Shown here: positions 19,552-30,107 of the stretch, in pieces
Position numbering within the stretch: position 1 is the first letter of the stretch
Layout: the number at the start of each line of letters is the position of its first letter
DNA from: Azolla caroliniana
Lineage: Eukaryota > Polypodiophyta
Length of the DNA: 64,000 nt
NCBI GenBank assembly: GCA_043228905.1
Contig: JBHGNT010000003.1
Location: 17,422,001 to 17,486,000, forward strand
Reading direction: 5' to 3'
Notes under the pieces: generated by a model
What the model was told of the DNA's origin: nothing
Databases searched by the model: none
What the model saw: the letters and a program-made list of their open reading frames with translations, nothing else
Position numbers and translations under genes: made by a program

Positions 19552-19944
19552 TCTTTTCCCTTTTCTTTTGTAGGCGCACAATTAATTGCCTGTGTGCACA
19601 TACATTGCACATGCACATTTTGACCCCCCATTTCACTGGTTTTTCCCACACTCGAGCACGCCACATCACAACACCGTGTTGTGTTAGGGCAGCAAACTGA
19701 TGCACTGGCTTTGGTCTTGGTTTGTGCTCCTCCCTGAGCCATTGGGTCTTTTCCCTTTTCTTTTGCATGTGCACAGTTAATTGCCTTTGTGTGAGCACAC
19801 ATTGCATATGCACATTTCGACTCCCCCTTTCTCCGGTTTTTCCCACACTCAAGCATGCCACATCACGACACCGTGTTGTGTTAGGGCAACAAACTGATGC
19901 ACTGGCTTTGGTCTTGGCTCGTGCACCTCCCTAAGCCATTGGGT
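19552..19944. repeat. Tandem duplication, 196-bp unit
   Basis: Two units, 19552-19747 and 19748-19944. Both start CTTTTCCCTTTTCTTTTG and include CACCGTGTTGTGTTAGGGCA and GATGCACTGGCTTTGGTCTT. They differ at about twenty positions. It directly adjoins the truncated left edge of GypD. Open frames over it are repeat artefacts. Confidence 0.85.
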
Positions 19945-20040
19945 TGGCGGTTCCAGTGTCCGCTCCGGACAATGTTTCTCGTGCTGCTGATCTTGAAGAC
20001 TTGGTCAGGTCCGACTTTATGTAACTGTTTCCTGCGGAAC
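19945..20040 (-). pseudogene. GypD ORF-BC remnant left of GypC
   Basis: Ends with GGAAC (20036-20040), the target duplication of GypC. It continues the minus-strand reading that begins at 28920 on the other side of GypC. Only about 30 codons survive before GypD is truncated against the tandem duplication. The 3' LTR of GypD is absent. Confidence 0.65.
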
Positions 20041-20475
20041 TGTTAACTCTTAGGGCCGGACAATGGCCTAACACAAGGTGTCTACGGAAGACACTTCCCC
20101 AAAGGGTGTTACGGCAACCGGATCTGCCTCAACGCTTAGTCCTACTTAATTAAGTTACTTAATGTGATCGTCTTTCATAACACATGCGTAAGATATAACA
20201 ATTAAGACAGAACGACAATTAACACAGAGAGATAACAACGCTTAAGCTTTCATTAATTAACCACTATTGATTACATTGTATCCGGGCCTTTAAATAGGTT
20301 TCCGGTCTGTATTACAAAACGGTGCCATCCGCACCTGTTCGGGATCGGTCCAGATCCGGAACGGCATACCGTTTCCGGTCCATCCATCCACACTCATAGC
20401 TTAATTACAACTACATTCCTACTACTTAAATAACTCTCCGTTTCCCACTATGGACTCCTTTACCGGCTGGTAACA
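20041..20475 (-). repeat. GypC 3' LTR (left)
   Basis: 435 bp, TGTTAACT...GGTAACA. Minus-strand TATA-like CCTATTTAAAGG near 20287-20298. Instead of a polypurine tract, the adjoining internal sequence on the minus strand is CCCACGGGCGTGCCATG. Confidence 0.95.
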
Positions 20476-20529
20476 CATGGCACGCCCGTGGGACAGTACC
20501 TTGTATGTCGAATCCACAACCGACCCTTG

Positions 20530-22335
20530 CTATTCTTTGTCCAAAATGTCCAGAATTCTTTGTTCGAGAGGCTCCAATGGTTCATCTGGAAGTGGTTGTT
20601 GTTGTTGTTGTTGTTGCTGCTCTGTTGATGTCTGCTGCGGTGGGTTCGTTGGTGGCTGCTGCGGCTGCTCCTCCGTTTGTTGCTCTGACACCGGTGTCTC
20701 CGTCGTTGCTCCCTGCGTCGTAGTGGTCTTTGGTTGACTGGTTCCAGGCAGGCCCTCAGCCGACGACGGTTCCTCATCACTAAGGTTAACCGTTGCCACT
20801 TCCCGCACCCGGGACCGCTCGTAGCTTTCAAACTGGATTTGAGCGTCCAGCCTATCATCGTCTAGCTGAGCTACGAGCTGCTTGACCTGCGCCAGTTGTT
20901 CATCTGCCAGGACTTGGAAGTCGTCGGCCAGCTCGTCCCGTATGGCGGTGAAGTCCTCGGAAGTCAACGTATAACAATCATCTCCTTCCTTCCGCCGGTT
21001 TGCCACATCCGCCCGGAGCAACTGGAGTTCCGCCGCGTTTTGTGCCCACTTTGTCCACCATTTTACGGAGCTTTCATCAATCAAGTGTTTTGTCTGATTC
21101 AGCCATGCCCGGAGGATGGACTGAATCCGGCTCGTTCCCAATTGCGATTTGGTTTCTGCCGCTTGCCGTTCCTCCTTCAGTTGTTTGATGATTTTGACGT
21201 TGTCCTCCGCCTGCGCCTTGTAATGCGTCAATTGCCTTTGATATGTGCTTTGTAATTTCTGCAATACTATTGACGCTCTCTCTTTGTCTTCCTGCTGCTG
21301 CCTATGGAGCTCCATCCGGACCTTCTTCGCCTCGTCCAAGCGTCTTGTATTTTCCGCCGGTTCGTCGGCGATCGCCGTCGCGGCCCGATCAACTGCCTGC
21401 TGGAGCTCGGCCATCCGTTATTTATGCTCCGTTTCCAGCCGTTTGTAGTCCCGGTGCAGGTGCTCAAAATTATCCGTCTTTTGCTTGAGCCGTGCGTTGA
21501 TCTGACGATGGGCCCGGTCCTCGCGGTCCTTCTGCTGGCGGAGCTCTTCCTTTAGCCGTTCAATCTCTGTTTCCGCCGTTTTCCGCAGCTTGTCCTTTTC
21601 CTGCACCACTTTGTCTTTCTCCTCCTTTAGCCGGTCGTACGCTTGATGGCCTTTCCGGAGGCTCTCCTCTGCCCGGCGGAGGTTCTCAGTAGTCTTCTTT
21701 AATTCGGCTTCGGCCGCTGTCTTCAATTCTCGTTCACGGCTCCTTAGCGCTTCTTGTGCGGCAAGTTCATCTCTCAATTCCGCAAGCTCCTGGGCTTGCG
21801 CCACATCTCTCGCCGGAATAGTTTCCATGGCCGGGGTCTTATTGCTATGTACAGGTCGTTCCGTTTCCTTATTCTGTACACTTACCGGAGTCACCGGTGA
21901 TTGGATCTGTGTTGCCGTTAAGGCCATTTTGGCCATCTCTGTCGTGACGTGATCCAAGTCTTTTTCAAGGCACTGGATTCTGGACCGGGCCGTCTCTAGT
22001 TGTTCAGTTTTGACGAGCAACCGTTCGCTTTGCGCTCTTTCTTCCGCCTCAATATACCCCACTGCTCCGCCTATCTACTCGCCTATCCACCGGAGCCACA
22101 GGCTACCGGTGCCTTGTTGTGCTTGCACGGAGGTTTGACAAATGGGCTCACTTGTAGAGGGGTGGTCCCGCCTGGTTGCGCCGAGTTGCAGTTCCGTTTC
22201 TGCCCGTGGACCACCCTGTTGTCCTCGTTCCTCTTGCGCTTCTGTGTCGAGGTCGGATTGCGGTGGCGAGGTTGGATGGTGATGAGAGTGAGGTTGAGAG
22301 AGAGAGAGTTCAGAAGGCGGGGGTTCTCTGTGCAC
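20530..22335 (-). pseudogene. GypC accessory ORF-BC (coiled coil, then acidic/Q-rich tail)
   Basis: About 600 codons in one frame, read leftwards from ATG at 22335, interrupted only by a TAG at 22075-22077 and a TAA at 21418-21420. The N-terminal 85 residues are Pro/Ser/Gln-rich. Residues about 95-430 are almost continuous coiled coil (long E/K/R/Q/L heptads). The conserved block AQNAAELQLLRAD is near 21010. Then comes a second helical stretch, and finally an acidic, Pro/Gln-rich tail with eight consecutive Gln, ending EQRILDILDKE. GypE carries the same protein in the same place (58269-59957), with matching AQAAELQLLRAD and an acidic FDILNDSDEE end. No known family recognised; structure and position suggest a scaffolding or particle-associated accessory protein. 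Confidence 0.75.
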
Positions 22336-22613
22336 AGGTTCTCGTCTGATGATCTTGCAGCGTCTTGGTGCTTATGTGCTCCTGGGTTCGCGAAAGTAAA
22401 GGGTCTCTACGCGCAGTGGTTTTTGTCTGTGCATTCTGGCGCCTTTTTCGAGTGTGTGCATGTCGTGTACTCAAATAGCATTATGTCCTATGGGCGCTTT
22501 AAATGCCCACTACGTACCTTTTCGCTCCTCGCTCTTTCATCCATTCATTCCTCACTTTTGCATGATTGTTTTTTTTATATTTTTTTTTTAACAATAATTA
22601 ATTTAGTGTGACG
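22336..22613 (-). promoter_or_regulatory. GypC spacer with candidate internal promoter
   Basis: Non-coding stretch between integrase and ORF-BC. It has TTTAAA at 22498-22503 and, about 30 bp downstream on the minus strand, TACACGACATGCA (22458-22470). The same two elements with similar spacing occur in GypD (30024-30029 and about 29979-29991). GypE has TATAAATAG in the equivalent spacer. It is inferred to drive a separate transcript for the accessory genes. Confidence 0.5.
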
Positions 22614-24457
22614 TCACTTGTCCGTTGGTCCTCTCAGACCCTTACCGGCCTCATTCTCCCCAGTTACCGGCTCGCCTTCTCTGCCGTCTTGGTGGTTGCC
22701 GTTTCCCTCACTGGTGTCGGTCCTTTGCTCAAATGGGTTCTTAGGCATCGGTCCTCTATATGGCTTCAATCGGAATCCGTTGACCCATTTGCCTAGCACT
22801 TCGCCGGCAAGTGTCCCTAACTGGTAGGACCCATTATACTCCCGTGTTAACCAATACGGTCCGGTCCATCTAAACCGTAGTTTACCCGGCATCTTGCCCA
22901 TCCGGGTCTGAAATACTAACACCGATTTGCCGATTACGAACATTTTTTCGTTTCCTTTCCTGTGTTGGTCGACAAATGCTTTCCGTCGCCGTTGCTCCAA
23001 TTCTAAATGCAGGATGCTGGCCAGTCGTTGTTCCTCGAGCTCACACAACGCTATCAAGCGTATTACCTCCGACTCCTTCTCGTTCAGCTGTTCCCGTAGC
23101 TGGATCCGTAAGCTGGGTACTTGGAATTCTACCGGCATGACCGCCTCTAGTCCGAACGCTAACCGGAACGGTGTTGTTCGGATGCTCGTTTTGTATGCCG
23201 TCCGGTATGCCCAAAGCGCGCTATGTAGCTTTGTGTCCCAATCCGTCCGGTTTTCGTTGACGATCTTCCGGAGGATATTCTGGAGCATCTTGTTCGTTGA
23301 TTCCGCTAAACCGTTCGCCTGTGGATAGTAAGGTGTGCTCCGTTTGTGTATAACGGCATAGAATGTCGTCAGGCTTTCCACTACTTGGCCGAGAAAGTGC
23401 CCCCCTTGGTCGATTATTAATTCAATTGGGCATCCGTAATGGCACCAGATGTACTCATATAGAAACTTCGCCGTTGACGCAGCGGTGTTATCCCTTAATG
23501 CTTTGGCCTCCACCCATTTCGTGCAATAATCCATAGCAACGATGACGTACCGATTACCCGTTCTCATTGCCGGTGGCTTGAAGGGTCCTACAAAGTCCAG
23601 CCCCCACTTCTGGAATGGCTCGAGTGGTAGTACCGGCTGGTGTGGCATACGAGCTTGCTCCGTTGGCTGGCCCATTCTCTGGCATAGGTCACATTCTTTT
23701 GCGTATCGTATCGCATCTCTTAGTGTCGTTGGCCACCATAGGCCACTTTGCCATATTTTCCTGGCCGTCGCATCTCCGGCATAGTGACCTTCGGCAACTC
23801 CGCAGTGGGCTTCCCTCAGTATCAGTTCCTTTTCATCGCTGCGCACCACCCGTCTCCATATGCCGTCCGCGCCCTTGTGGTACAGTGTGTCTTGCAGTAA
23901 GCAGAAATGTCGGCTTTGCACCGCCAGGCGTTTCCGTTCGTCCCGGTTCATCTCTTCCGGAGGCAGTCCTGTGCTCAGAAACTTGTGCATATTTGTGAGC
24001 CATTTGTCTTCCTGTGCCACCGTCTCATCTGCTGCCATCTCCGTAGTGACTCGAAACAGCTCTGCATTTGGAAACTCATCCGCTACTCCGTCACCCATCT
24101 CTCCAGACTCTAATCGGCTTAAGTAATCCGCCACGGCATGCTGTATACCGGGTTGGTGGAATATTTCAAACTCGAACTCCTGTAACAGTAAGGTCCATCG
24201 GGCCAATTTGCCGGTGAGTGACGCTTTGGACACCAGGTAAAGGAGTGTCAAATGATCTACATGGAAGGAAAACTTCCTTCCCAATAAATAATGTTGAAAC
24301 TTTGTCACACTATAGATCATCCCTAGGGCTTCCCGTTCCGTGGTAGAGTAGTTTCGTTTTGCTTGGGATAGCTTTCAGCTGGCATAGTACACTGGCCGGT
24401 ACCATTTTGGCTCCGTAAGCTGCATAAGTACGCTTCCGATTGCGATGTCGGAGGCGT
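22614..24457 (-). pseudogene. pol: GypC RNase H and integrase
   Basis: A 568-codon open frame (24320-22614) covers the end of RNase H (HVDHLTLLYLVSKASLTGKL) and all of integrase. The zinc finger is HCGVAEGHYAG...CDLCQRMG. The catalytic triad is in LDFVGPF, IDQGGHF and GLAESTNKMLQ. The GPY-type C-terminal module reads RWTGPYWLTREYNGSYQLG, and the end is ...GPTDK, which GypD also has. Between 24321 and 24457 the start of RNase H (FVDASDIAIGS) is displaced by a frameshift near 24465 and has a TGA near 24375. The integrase itself is intact by eye. Confidence 0.9.
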
Positions 24458-26347
24458 CTACGAACACGTGAAATTCTTTACTCCATCCGGAGGTTGTACT
24501 ACTGGTGCCTGCGACAATAGTACCTTGAGGGCCCTATACGCTCTATCCTCGGTGTCGGTCCACTGGAATGGTGTCCGATGTACGGCGGCATGCAACGGTG
24601 TAGCCAGGTCGGCTAAGTATCGGAGCATCCGACTGTGCCACCGGATTTGGCCTAAGAACTGGCTTAATGCCTTTGCCGTTGCCGGCGCCGATGCTTCTAA
24701 TATGGCTTTCACTTTGTCTGGGTCGACTGCAATACCTTCCTGGCTCAGAATATGTCCTAATAAAGTTCCACTGGACACGCCAAATACACACTTTGCCGGA
24801 TTCAAGCTTAGCCGGTACGCTCTACACTTTTCTAGACAAAGACAGAGGTGCTGAAAATGGTCCTCCTCCCGGCTATAGACGGCGAAATCGTCAAGGAAAA
24901 CCTGCATAAAAGCCGGTATATATTCACCAAAGATTTCCATGATGATTCGTTGAAATGTTGTCGGTGCCGTTTTGAGTCCGAACATCATCACCACGGCCAC
25001 AAACACCCCCCATTCAGTGAAGAATGCCGTTTTCTCTTGGTCATCGGGGTGCATCCGGATCTGATTATACCCGCTGAATCCGTCTAGGAAGCTATAGACC
25101 TCATGGCCGGCGACGACATCAAACACTCCATCTGTGAACGGAACTGGAAACACATCCATTACCGTAGCCGCATTGAGTTTCCGGTAGTCCACACAAACTC
25201 GAATTTTTCCGTTCTTCTTCGGTACGACTACGATCGGGCTCAGCCATGTCGCTTTCTTTACCGGACGGATAAAGCCAACTCTTAGCAGTTTGTCGATTTC
25301 CTCCTTGACTTTGGCGGCATAATTGGGATTCATCCGGTACTGTCTTTGTGCCACTGGTTTTGCGTCCTTGCTCAAGTGCACCTGATGCTGGTATAACTGA
25401 GGGTCGAGTCCTCGCATATCTTCGTATGACCAGGCGAACACATCGCGGAATTCCGTGAGAAGTGTGATCATCGTTGTTTTGTCTTCGGACTTCATCTCCT
25501 TGGCCATGTGCAACGGTTTTGCTTCGTCCGTGGTGCCTAGGTTCACCTCTTCCAGTTGCGACGCTTTTACGCGCTGTGAAACGGCCATTTCCCGTTCCAA
25601 CGCTTCCTGCGTTTGCCGTAACTCCCGGATTGCGTCTTTATCCGGTTCTGCTTCAGCCTCTTCCGGTTGCGGTAAGTATGGTGCTACTGCTTCGGCAATG
25701 TCAATTTCGAAGAGGGGTATGATCTTCGGGTTTTCCTGTAGGTACTGAGCTTCTTCTTCGTCCGCTAACCCTTCTAGCATGTTGACGCATTCCGCATACA
25801 ACGGTCTACATTCCTTGCCAGTGCTCGTCCTTGGCTGTGTTGGTACCCGTACCTTGGCTTTTCCTCGCCGGAAGGTAATTATATTTTTCCGCCAATTCTG
25901 TTTGATATGTGCTGTTTTCAACCATGGCCGTCCCAGCAATAGCGGGTATGCGCCTTGTGCCTGTAATTGTAGCACTACGGCTGAGATGTAAAATGTATGA
26001 CCGCCGACGGTGACTTCTAATTTCCGTATTAATCCTGTCGGTCGTACTGAGCTTGTATCGGCCATCCGCAACCAGAACGGACACGGCTCCCACTCGTGGA
26101 TTCCTAGGGCATCACACGTCCGGAGGCTTATTACATTCACCCCAGAGCCTCCGTCTATAACTGTGCCGGGGAGTTCTTTCCCTTTTACAATGGCAGTGAT
26201 TACCGGACTGCTGGTGTTCACCACCGTTGGTCCCTCCTCCGAATTCGAGAAGAGTACCGGTGCCGGTGATGGTTCTCCTGCCGTCATGGCCGTCTTCAGT
26301 CCTTCCGTGAATCTTGGCACGAGTTGTAGGAGTCTTCCTAGTGGCAA
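24458..26347 (-). CDS. pol: GypC protease and reverse transcriptase
   Basis: 629-codon open frame. The protease active site is VIDGGSGVNVIS near residue 64 (DGG in place of DTG), with PLLLGRPWLKTA downstream. RT follows: RVGFIRPVKKATWLSPIVVV, RVCVDYRKLN, SFLDGFSGYNQIRMH and catalytic FLDDFAVYS near residue 485, then ILSQEGIAVDPDK and FLGQIRWHSRML. It ends out of frame in ...NFTCS where RNase H should begin. Closest relative in the window is GypE 46279-49971. Gag homology continues upstream, so the apparent Met start is not the real N-terminus. Confidence 0.88.
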   Translation of the reverse strand: MPLGRLLQLVPRFTEGLKTAMTAGEPSPAPVLFSNSEEGPTVVNTSSPVITAIVKGKELPGTVIDGGSGVNVISLRTCDALGIHEWEPCPFWLRMADTSSVRPTGLIRKLEVTVGGHTFYISAVVLQLQAQGAYPLLLGRPWLKTAHIKQNWRKNIITFRRGKAKVRVPTQPRTSTGKECRPLYAECVNMLEGLADEEEAQYLQENPKIIPLFEIDIAEAVAPYLPQPEEAEAEPDKDAIRELRQTQEALEREMAVSQRVKASQLEEVNLGTTDEAKPLHMAKEMKSEDKTTMITLLTEFRDVFAWSYEDMRGLDPQLYQHQVHLSKDAKPVAQRQYRMNPNYAAKVKEEIDKLLRVGFIRPVKKATWLSPIVVVPKKNGKIRVCVDYRKLNAATVMDVFPVPFTDGVFDVVAGHEVYSFLDGFSGYNQIRMHPDDQEKTAFFTEWGVFVAVVMMFGLKTAPTTFQRIIMEIFGEYIPAFMQVFLDDFAVYSREEDHFQHLCLCLEKCRAYRLSLNPAKCVFGVSSGTLLGHILSQEGIAVDPDKVKAILEASAPATAKALSQFLGQIRWHSRMLRYLADLATPLHAAVHRTPFQWTDTEDRAYRALKVLLSQAPVVQPPDGVKNFTCS

Positions 26348-28420
26348 CGTAATCTAGCACTCTTGCAACGCCTGCCATGTCTCGTTCTCAGAGTGACTAC
26401 CGCCGGCAAGCCCTGCGGTGTTCTCCTTTTGCCGCTGTAAGTCTGTGACATTCTGTTCATTTGCTTTCTTTACCCATTCCGTTGCTTGTTTCCGGATGGT
26501 CTCCTACGTCTCCCATTCCTTGGCCATGCCCTTTGACCTTGTGGTGAGCTCCTGCAGATCTGCCACCTCAGGGACTACCATATTTACCGCCGGTCGTTTT
26601 TAATAGCTCTTCACTGGGCATTGGTTACTATAATGGCCTTCCTGTTGGCAGTAGTAGCAGTAGGCTTTCCGGGTATTGCTAGATTTGGCATTGTTTGTTG
26701 TACCCGGGGCAGGTCCTACGGTACGCGTGGGGTTTTGTACCGGTTGGCTGCTTGGAGCTCCTTGTTCCGGATCCCGAGGGTAGCCGCCTTTTTTAAAATG
26801 CCGTTTTTTGTTATAGCTCTTCTTATTACGGTACTCTTGACGGGGTTGCCCGTTATATCTGCCGTATTCCTCCCGTCGCTGACGATACCCGGGGGAGTGC
26901 TCCCGGTCGTAATGTTCGTATCGTCTATTGTAACCCTGGCACCGATCATGCGGGTCATAGTTATCCCGCCGATCACCGTACCGAACATCATTTTCCCGTC
27001 GATCGCGATGCCGGACATCCTATGCTGGTCGGTCGCGGTCCATTCGCCGACAACGTTCGTCTTCTTCATCCCGGTTGCTGCGTGGCTCAATTTGTCGGAC
27101 GGGCGGTGCTTGCTGGTTCAACAGATTATACTCGCACCTATCCGTCGTATGGCTCTTGGATTGGCAGATTACACATTGCGTCCTCATAGTGCATTCTAGA
27201 GCCGAGTGTCCGGAATTCAAGTAGGTTGTGCACTGTATTGCTTGCCGAAACCGGAGGTCTTCACCGGACGGTAACGCCCGTTGAAGTGCTCCCAGTGTGA
27301 GCCAGGAGCTTGTCTTTTCCATCTCTCTCACCTGGTCAATGACCTGGTCGATGGTACTTGTGCGGAAGTCAATTACCGTGCAAACCGTGCGTAGAGGTTC
27401 CTGGAGCGCATTTAGGAATATAGTCCGTAATTCCTCCTCCGGGGGTGCGCGGGCAAGCTAACTATGCATCCGTTGAAACCGGATGACAAATTGGGGAATG
27501 CTCTCCCCTGCCTCTTGCCAGATGGTATAAAATAAGCCTACCATTACGGTTTGGTCCACCTCCTTTTGAAGAAAATGCAAGAATTTAGCTTTTAAATCTG
27601 CAAAAGTGTTGATGGTAGATGGGTCCTGCGTCCGGTGCCATCTTGCTGCCGGTCCCTCCAATGTGACGCCAAATTCCGCTATCTTAGAGCGTTCTTCTTC
27701 CTCTGGGGTCAATTGCTAGGACACATGGTTGGCTTCCCATGTCTGTTCAAAGGCGTGCACATGAGCTTCCGCGTCCGGATCATCTCTATACTTCGAGTAC
27801 TGGAACGGCATGTCGTCGTCCGGTATCGGTGCGCGGGCTGGCAGTGTTGGTGCTTGTTCCGGAATTTTCTCCGGTGTCGGTGGTCCTTCCCGATTTGTTT
27901 CCGGCGTCGGTGGTTTTTCCTCTTCTTTTGGTGACGGAGGTCTCTCCTCTTCGACTTCCGATGTCGGAGGTCGCTCTTCTTCTGCTGGTTCCGGGGGTTC
28001 CAGCGTTAGCACTTCCGGATCCAGTGTCGGTAAGGTATCCGATCCTTCGTCCTCCAGTCCGCCTGGGGTTTCGTTGCTGCTACGGTAGTTCGTGTGCACG
28101 CTGTATTCCCCTTCGGAGTTCGATTCATATGCTGAAAAGGCTTCTGCTTCGCCTTCTCCGTTTGCCAATGCGTGGAGAAGGGTTTGGGTTTCCCGGAGGC
28201 TGCTTAGGCTGCTGTCGTCGTCCAGGTGCGATGTTTGCTGTAACCAGAGGGAGTCCTCCGCTATTCTCCGGATTACGTTGGAAAATGAGCGATCCACTCT
28301 AATTTCCTGCGCCGCTTGCTGGAAAGCCTCGCGTCTCCTTTGCCTTTCGGCAAGGCGTCAAGTTCGATCTGTAACCAGGTCGTGCGTTGATCTAGACATC
28401 CATCTGTGCCGTCGTTCGCT
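26348..28420 (-). pseudogene. gag: GypC Gag
   Basis: Order from the right: RFSNVIRRIAEDSLWLQ-like start, an acidic/Pro-rich segment with repeated PPTPE/PPSPKE motifs (27840-28010), MPFQYSKYRDDPDAEAH, the Gag capsid domain (WHRTQDPSTINTFADLKAKF, PQFVIRFQRM), two zinc knuckles (the first with Tyr for the second Cys, CTTYLNSGHSALEC; the second CVICQSKSHTTDRC), an R/D/Y-rich linker (26690-27060) and a third knuckle YCQQEGHYSNQC near 26620. Stops at 27716-27718, about 27455, about 27017 and about 26600, and a frame change, break it. GypE's Gag has the same plan with a Q/N/F-rich linker instead. Confidence 0.85.
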
Positions 28421-28424
28421 GCAA

Positions 28425-28452
28425 AACTAGGAATCGTGGTCGCCAAAAACTG
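28425..28452 (-). other. GypC primer-binding region
   Basis: Minus strand LTR end AGTTAACA is followed by CAGTTTTTGGCGACCACG. GypD has CAATTTTGGCGACCACG in the same place. The primer tRNA was not identified. Confidence 0.55.
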
Positions 28453-28887
28453 TGTTAACTCTTAGGGCCGGACAATGGCCTAACACAGGGTGTCTACGGA
28501 AGACACTTCCCCAAAGGGTGTTACGGCAACCGGATCTGCCTCAATGCTTAGTCCTACTTAATTAAGTTACTTATTATGATCGTCTTTCATAACACAAGCG
28601 TAAGATATAACAATTAAGACAGAACGGCAATTAACACAGAGAGATAACAACGCTTAAGCTTTCATTAATTAACCGCTATTGATTACATTGTATCCGAGCC
28701 TTTAAATAGATTTCCGGTCTGTATTACAAAACGGTGCCATCCGCACCTGTTCGGGATCGGTCTGGATCCGGAACGGCATACCGTTTCCGGTCCGTCCGTC
28801 CACACTCATAGCTTAATTACAACCACATTCCTACTACTTAAATAACTCTCCGTTTCCCACTCTGGACTCCTTTGCCGGCCGGTAACA
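28453..28887 (-). repeat. GypC 5' LTR (right)
   Basis: 435-bp partner of 20041-20475, followed by the GGAAC duplication 28888-28892. Confidence 0.95.
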
Positions 28888-28892
28888 GGAAC

Positions 28893-29001
28893 CTTTGTCA
28901 CCGCGTCTTGTCTTATTCATGGCTCTTCCTCCATCTTGGGTTCTACCACTATTGAACAGGTCTTCCCCCTACTGCTCCATGTCATGCTTCCTTGGCCGAC
29001 G
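28893..29001 (-). pseudogene. GypD ORF-A to ORF-BC junction
   Basis: From the TAG ending ORF-A (29002-29004) the same frame continues leftwards through one more TAG to an ATG at 28920 (MNKTRRGDKG...), the start of ORF-BC by position and basic composition (GypE's begins MRQRTRIKQK). GypC is inserted ten codons in. The shared frame is also seen in GypE. Confidence 0.6.
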
Positions 29002-29784
29002 CTAGAGGGGTTCGGCTGGCTCTTCTTCCGCCTCTTCCTCCATGGTTCCTGTGTTCACCCTCTGGACCAGGTCGTCTGTGTCCGTGTCCTGTCTGCGCAG
29101 CTTGATTTTAATTGGTTTGGCCATTTTTTCCGAAGCGAACTCCACCGGTTCCTTGCTCCGGGTTGTCTGTATTTCTTCCCACTGAGATAACTCCCCGTCC
29201 ATCCACCCGGGGTTGTGCTTTGACAGGAGTTGTTTCCGTTTGGATGTCTTATTTACTGTGGTTTCCGATGGGGCCCGTTTCTTCAGCTTGATGGTGCATA
29301 TTGGGGGTACGAACCCGCACCAAGCCTTCTTGCCCTCTATGATTGTGTGGATGCTTGCCCTCAACACATCTGCCACGATTACCGATCAGTCCACTTTGAT
29401 GCCTTCAAATGTGGCGATGATAAAACCGGCTTTGTTCTTCGGCATGGACAGTGGGCGAGGGTGTACAAAACCATATTCTAACAACACACGAGCCACCTTC
29501 CTAAACAGGGGATCCTCGCCACCTTGTGTGCGATACGCTTTGCTAGCGAGTGAATACTCCCCGAAGTATTTTGTCAGTATCTCTGTGGAGGGGTTTTCTA
29601 TAGAGTACAATCCTCCGGCAAGCAATCCTACTAGGGCTTGCACTGTGCCTTCGGATATTTCTATGAGGCCTATTATGGAAGTGACCTTCTCCGGTTCTTC
29701 ATATGGTGGCACATCCGCTACCCGAAGGAAGCCTTCCCATCCGTGTTTGGTGAGCCAGTCCCTTGTCGCGGTCGCGAGTGTCAT
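29002..29784 (-). pseudogene. GypD accessory ORF-A
   Basis: About 260 codons with one in-frame TGA at 29386-29388, where GypE suggests Trp. The core (residues about 60-130) matches GypE ORF-A closely: PSTEILTKYFGEYSLASKAY, GGEDPLFRKVARVLLEYGFV, PRPLSMPKNKAGFIIA. The N-terminus has WLTKHGWEGFLRVAD against WLHERNLQGFIKVAE in GypE. The C-terminal third is basic then acidic and poorly conserved. There is no signal peptide or membrane segment, so it does not look like an envelope protein. No known family recognised. It follows a spacer with a TTTAAA box and precedes ORF-BC. Confidence 0.75.
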
Positions 29785-30107
29785 CGGTTCTGTGTCGTCT
29801 TCTTCAACTGCACTGTTGTGGTGATGTGCTTGAGGTTGGTTGATTGCCTATGCTTTTCCGGCAGCCTATGTGCTCTGTTGTGTTCTCAAAAGCCTTGTTT
29901 TGGGAAATGACAGGCTTTCGGTCATCTAGAAGTTTTGTAGCCCCATTTTTTCAGCCGCCTTTTCTTGCTTCCCGCACATGCATGTCGTGTACCATAATAG
30001 TATGATTACGCCATGTGGTATGCTTTAAATGGCTGATGTCATGCCTTTTCGTGGTGACCGTTCATCATATCGAATTGTATCGTTTTTTTTTCTCTTTTCA
30101 TACTGGA
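29785..30107 (-). promoter_or_regulatory. GypD spacer with candidate internal promoter
   Basis: Between the integrase stop (30108-30110) and ORF-A. TTTAAA at 30024-30029 and TACACGACATGCA at about 29979-29991 on the minus strand are shared with GypC. No coding signal. Confidence 0.5.

Larger units (their letters stand above)
20041..28887 (-). mobile_element. GypC: gypsy element with accessory ORF-BC, inside GypD
   Basis: 8.85-kb element with 435-bp LTRs at both ends and a perfect GGAAC duplication (20036-20040 and 28888-28892). Reading leftwards: primer region, gag, protease-RT, RNase H-integrase, a spacer with a TTTAAA box, then ORF-BC and the 3' LTR. It lacks ORF-A, which GypD and GypE have. 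LTRs differ at about 17 of 435 positions by eye. Several stops and one frameshift inactivate it. It is GC-rich, with very frequent CCGG, unlike its AT-rich relative GypE. Confidence 0.95.

Noticed and set aside
19496-19861. Minus-strand frames of 114-121 codons
   Set aside because: They span the 196-bp duplication, with frames open in more than one register. Repeat artefact.
20477-20737. Plus-strand frame with a run of Cys residues
   Set aside because: It is the antisense of the Gln-rich tail of GypC ORF-BC.
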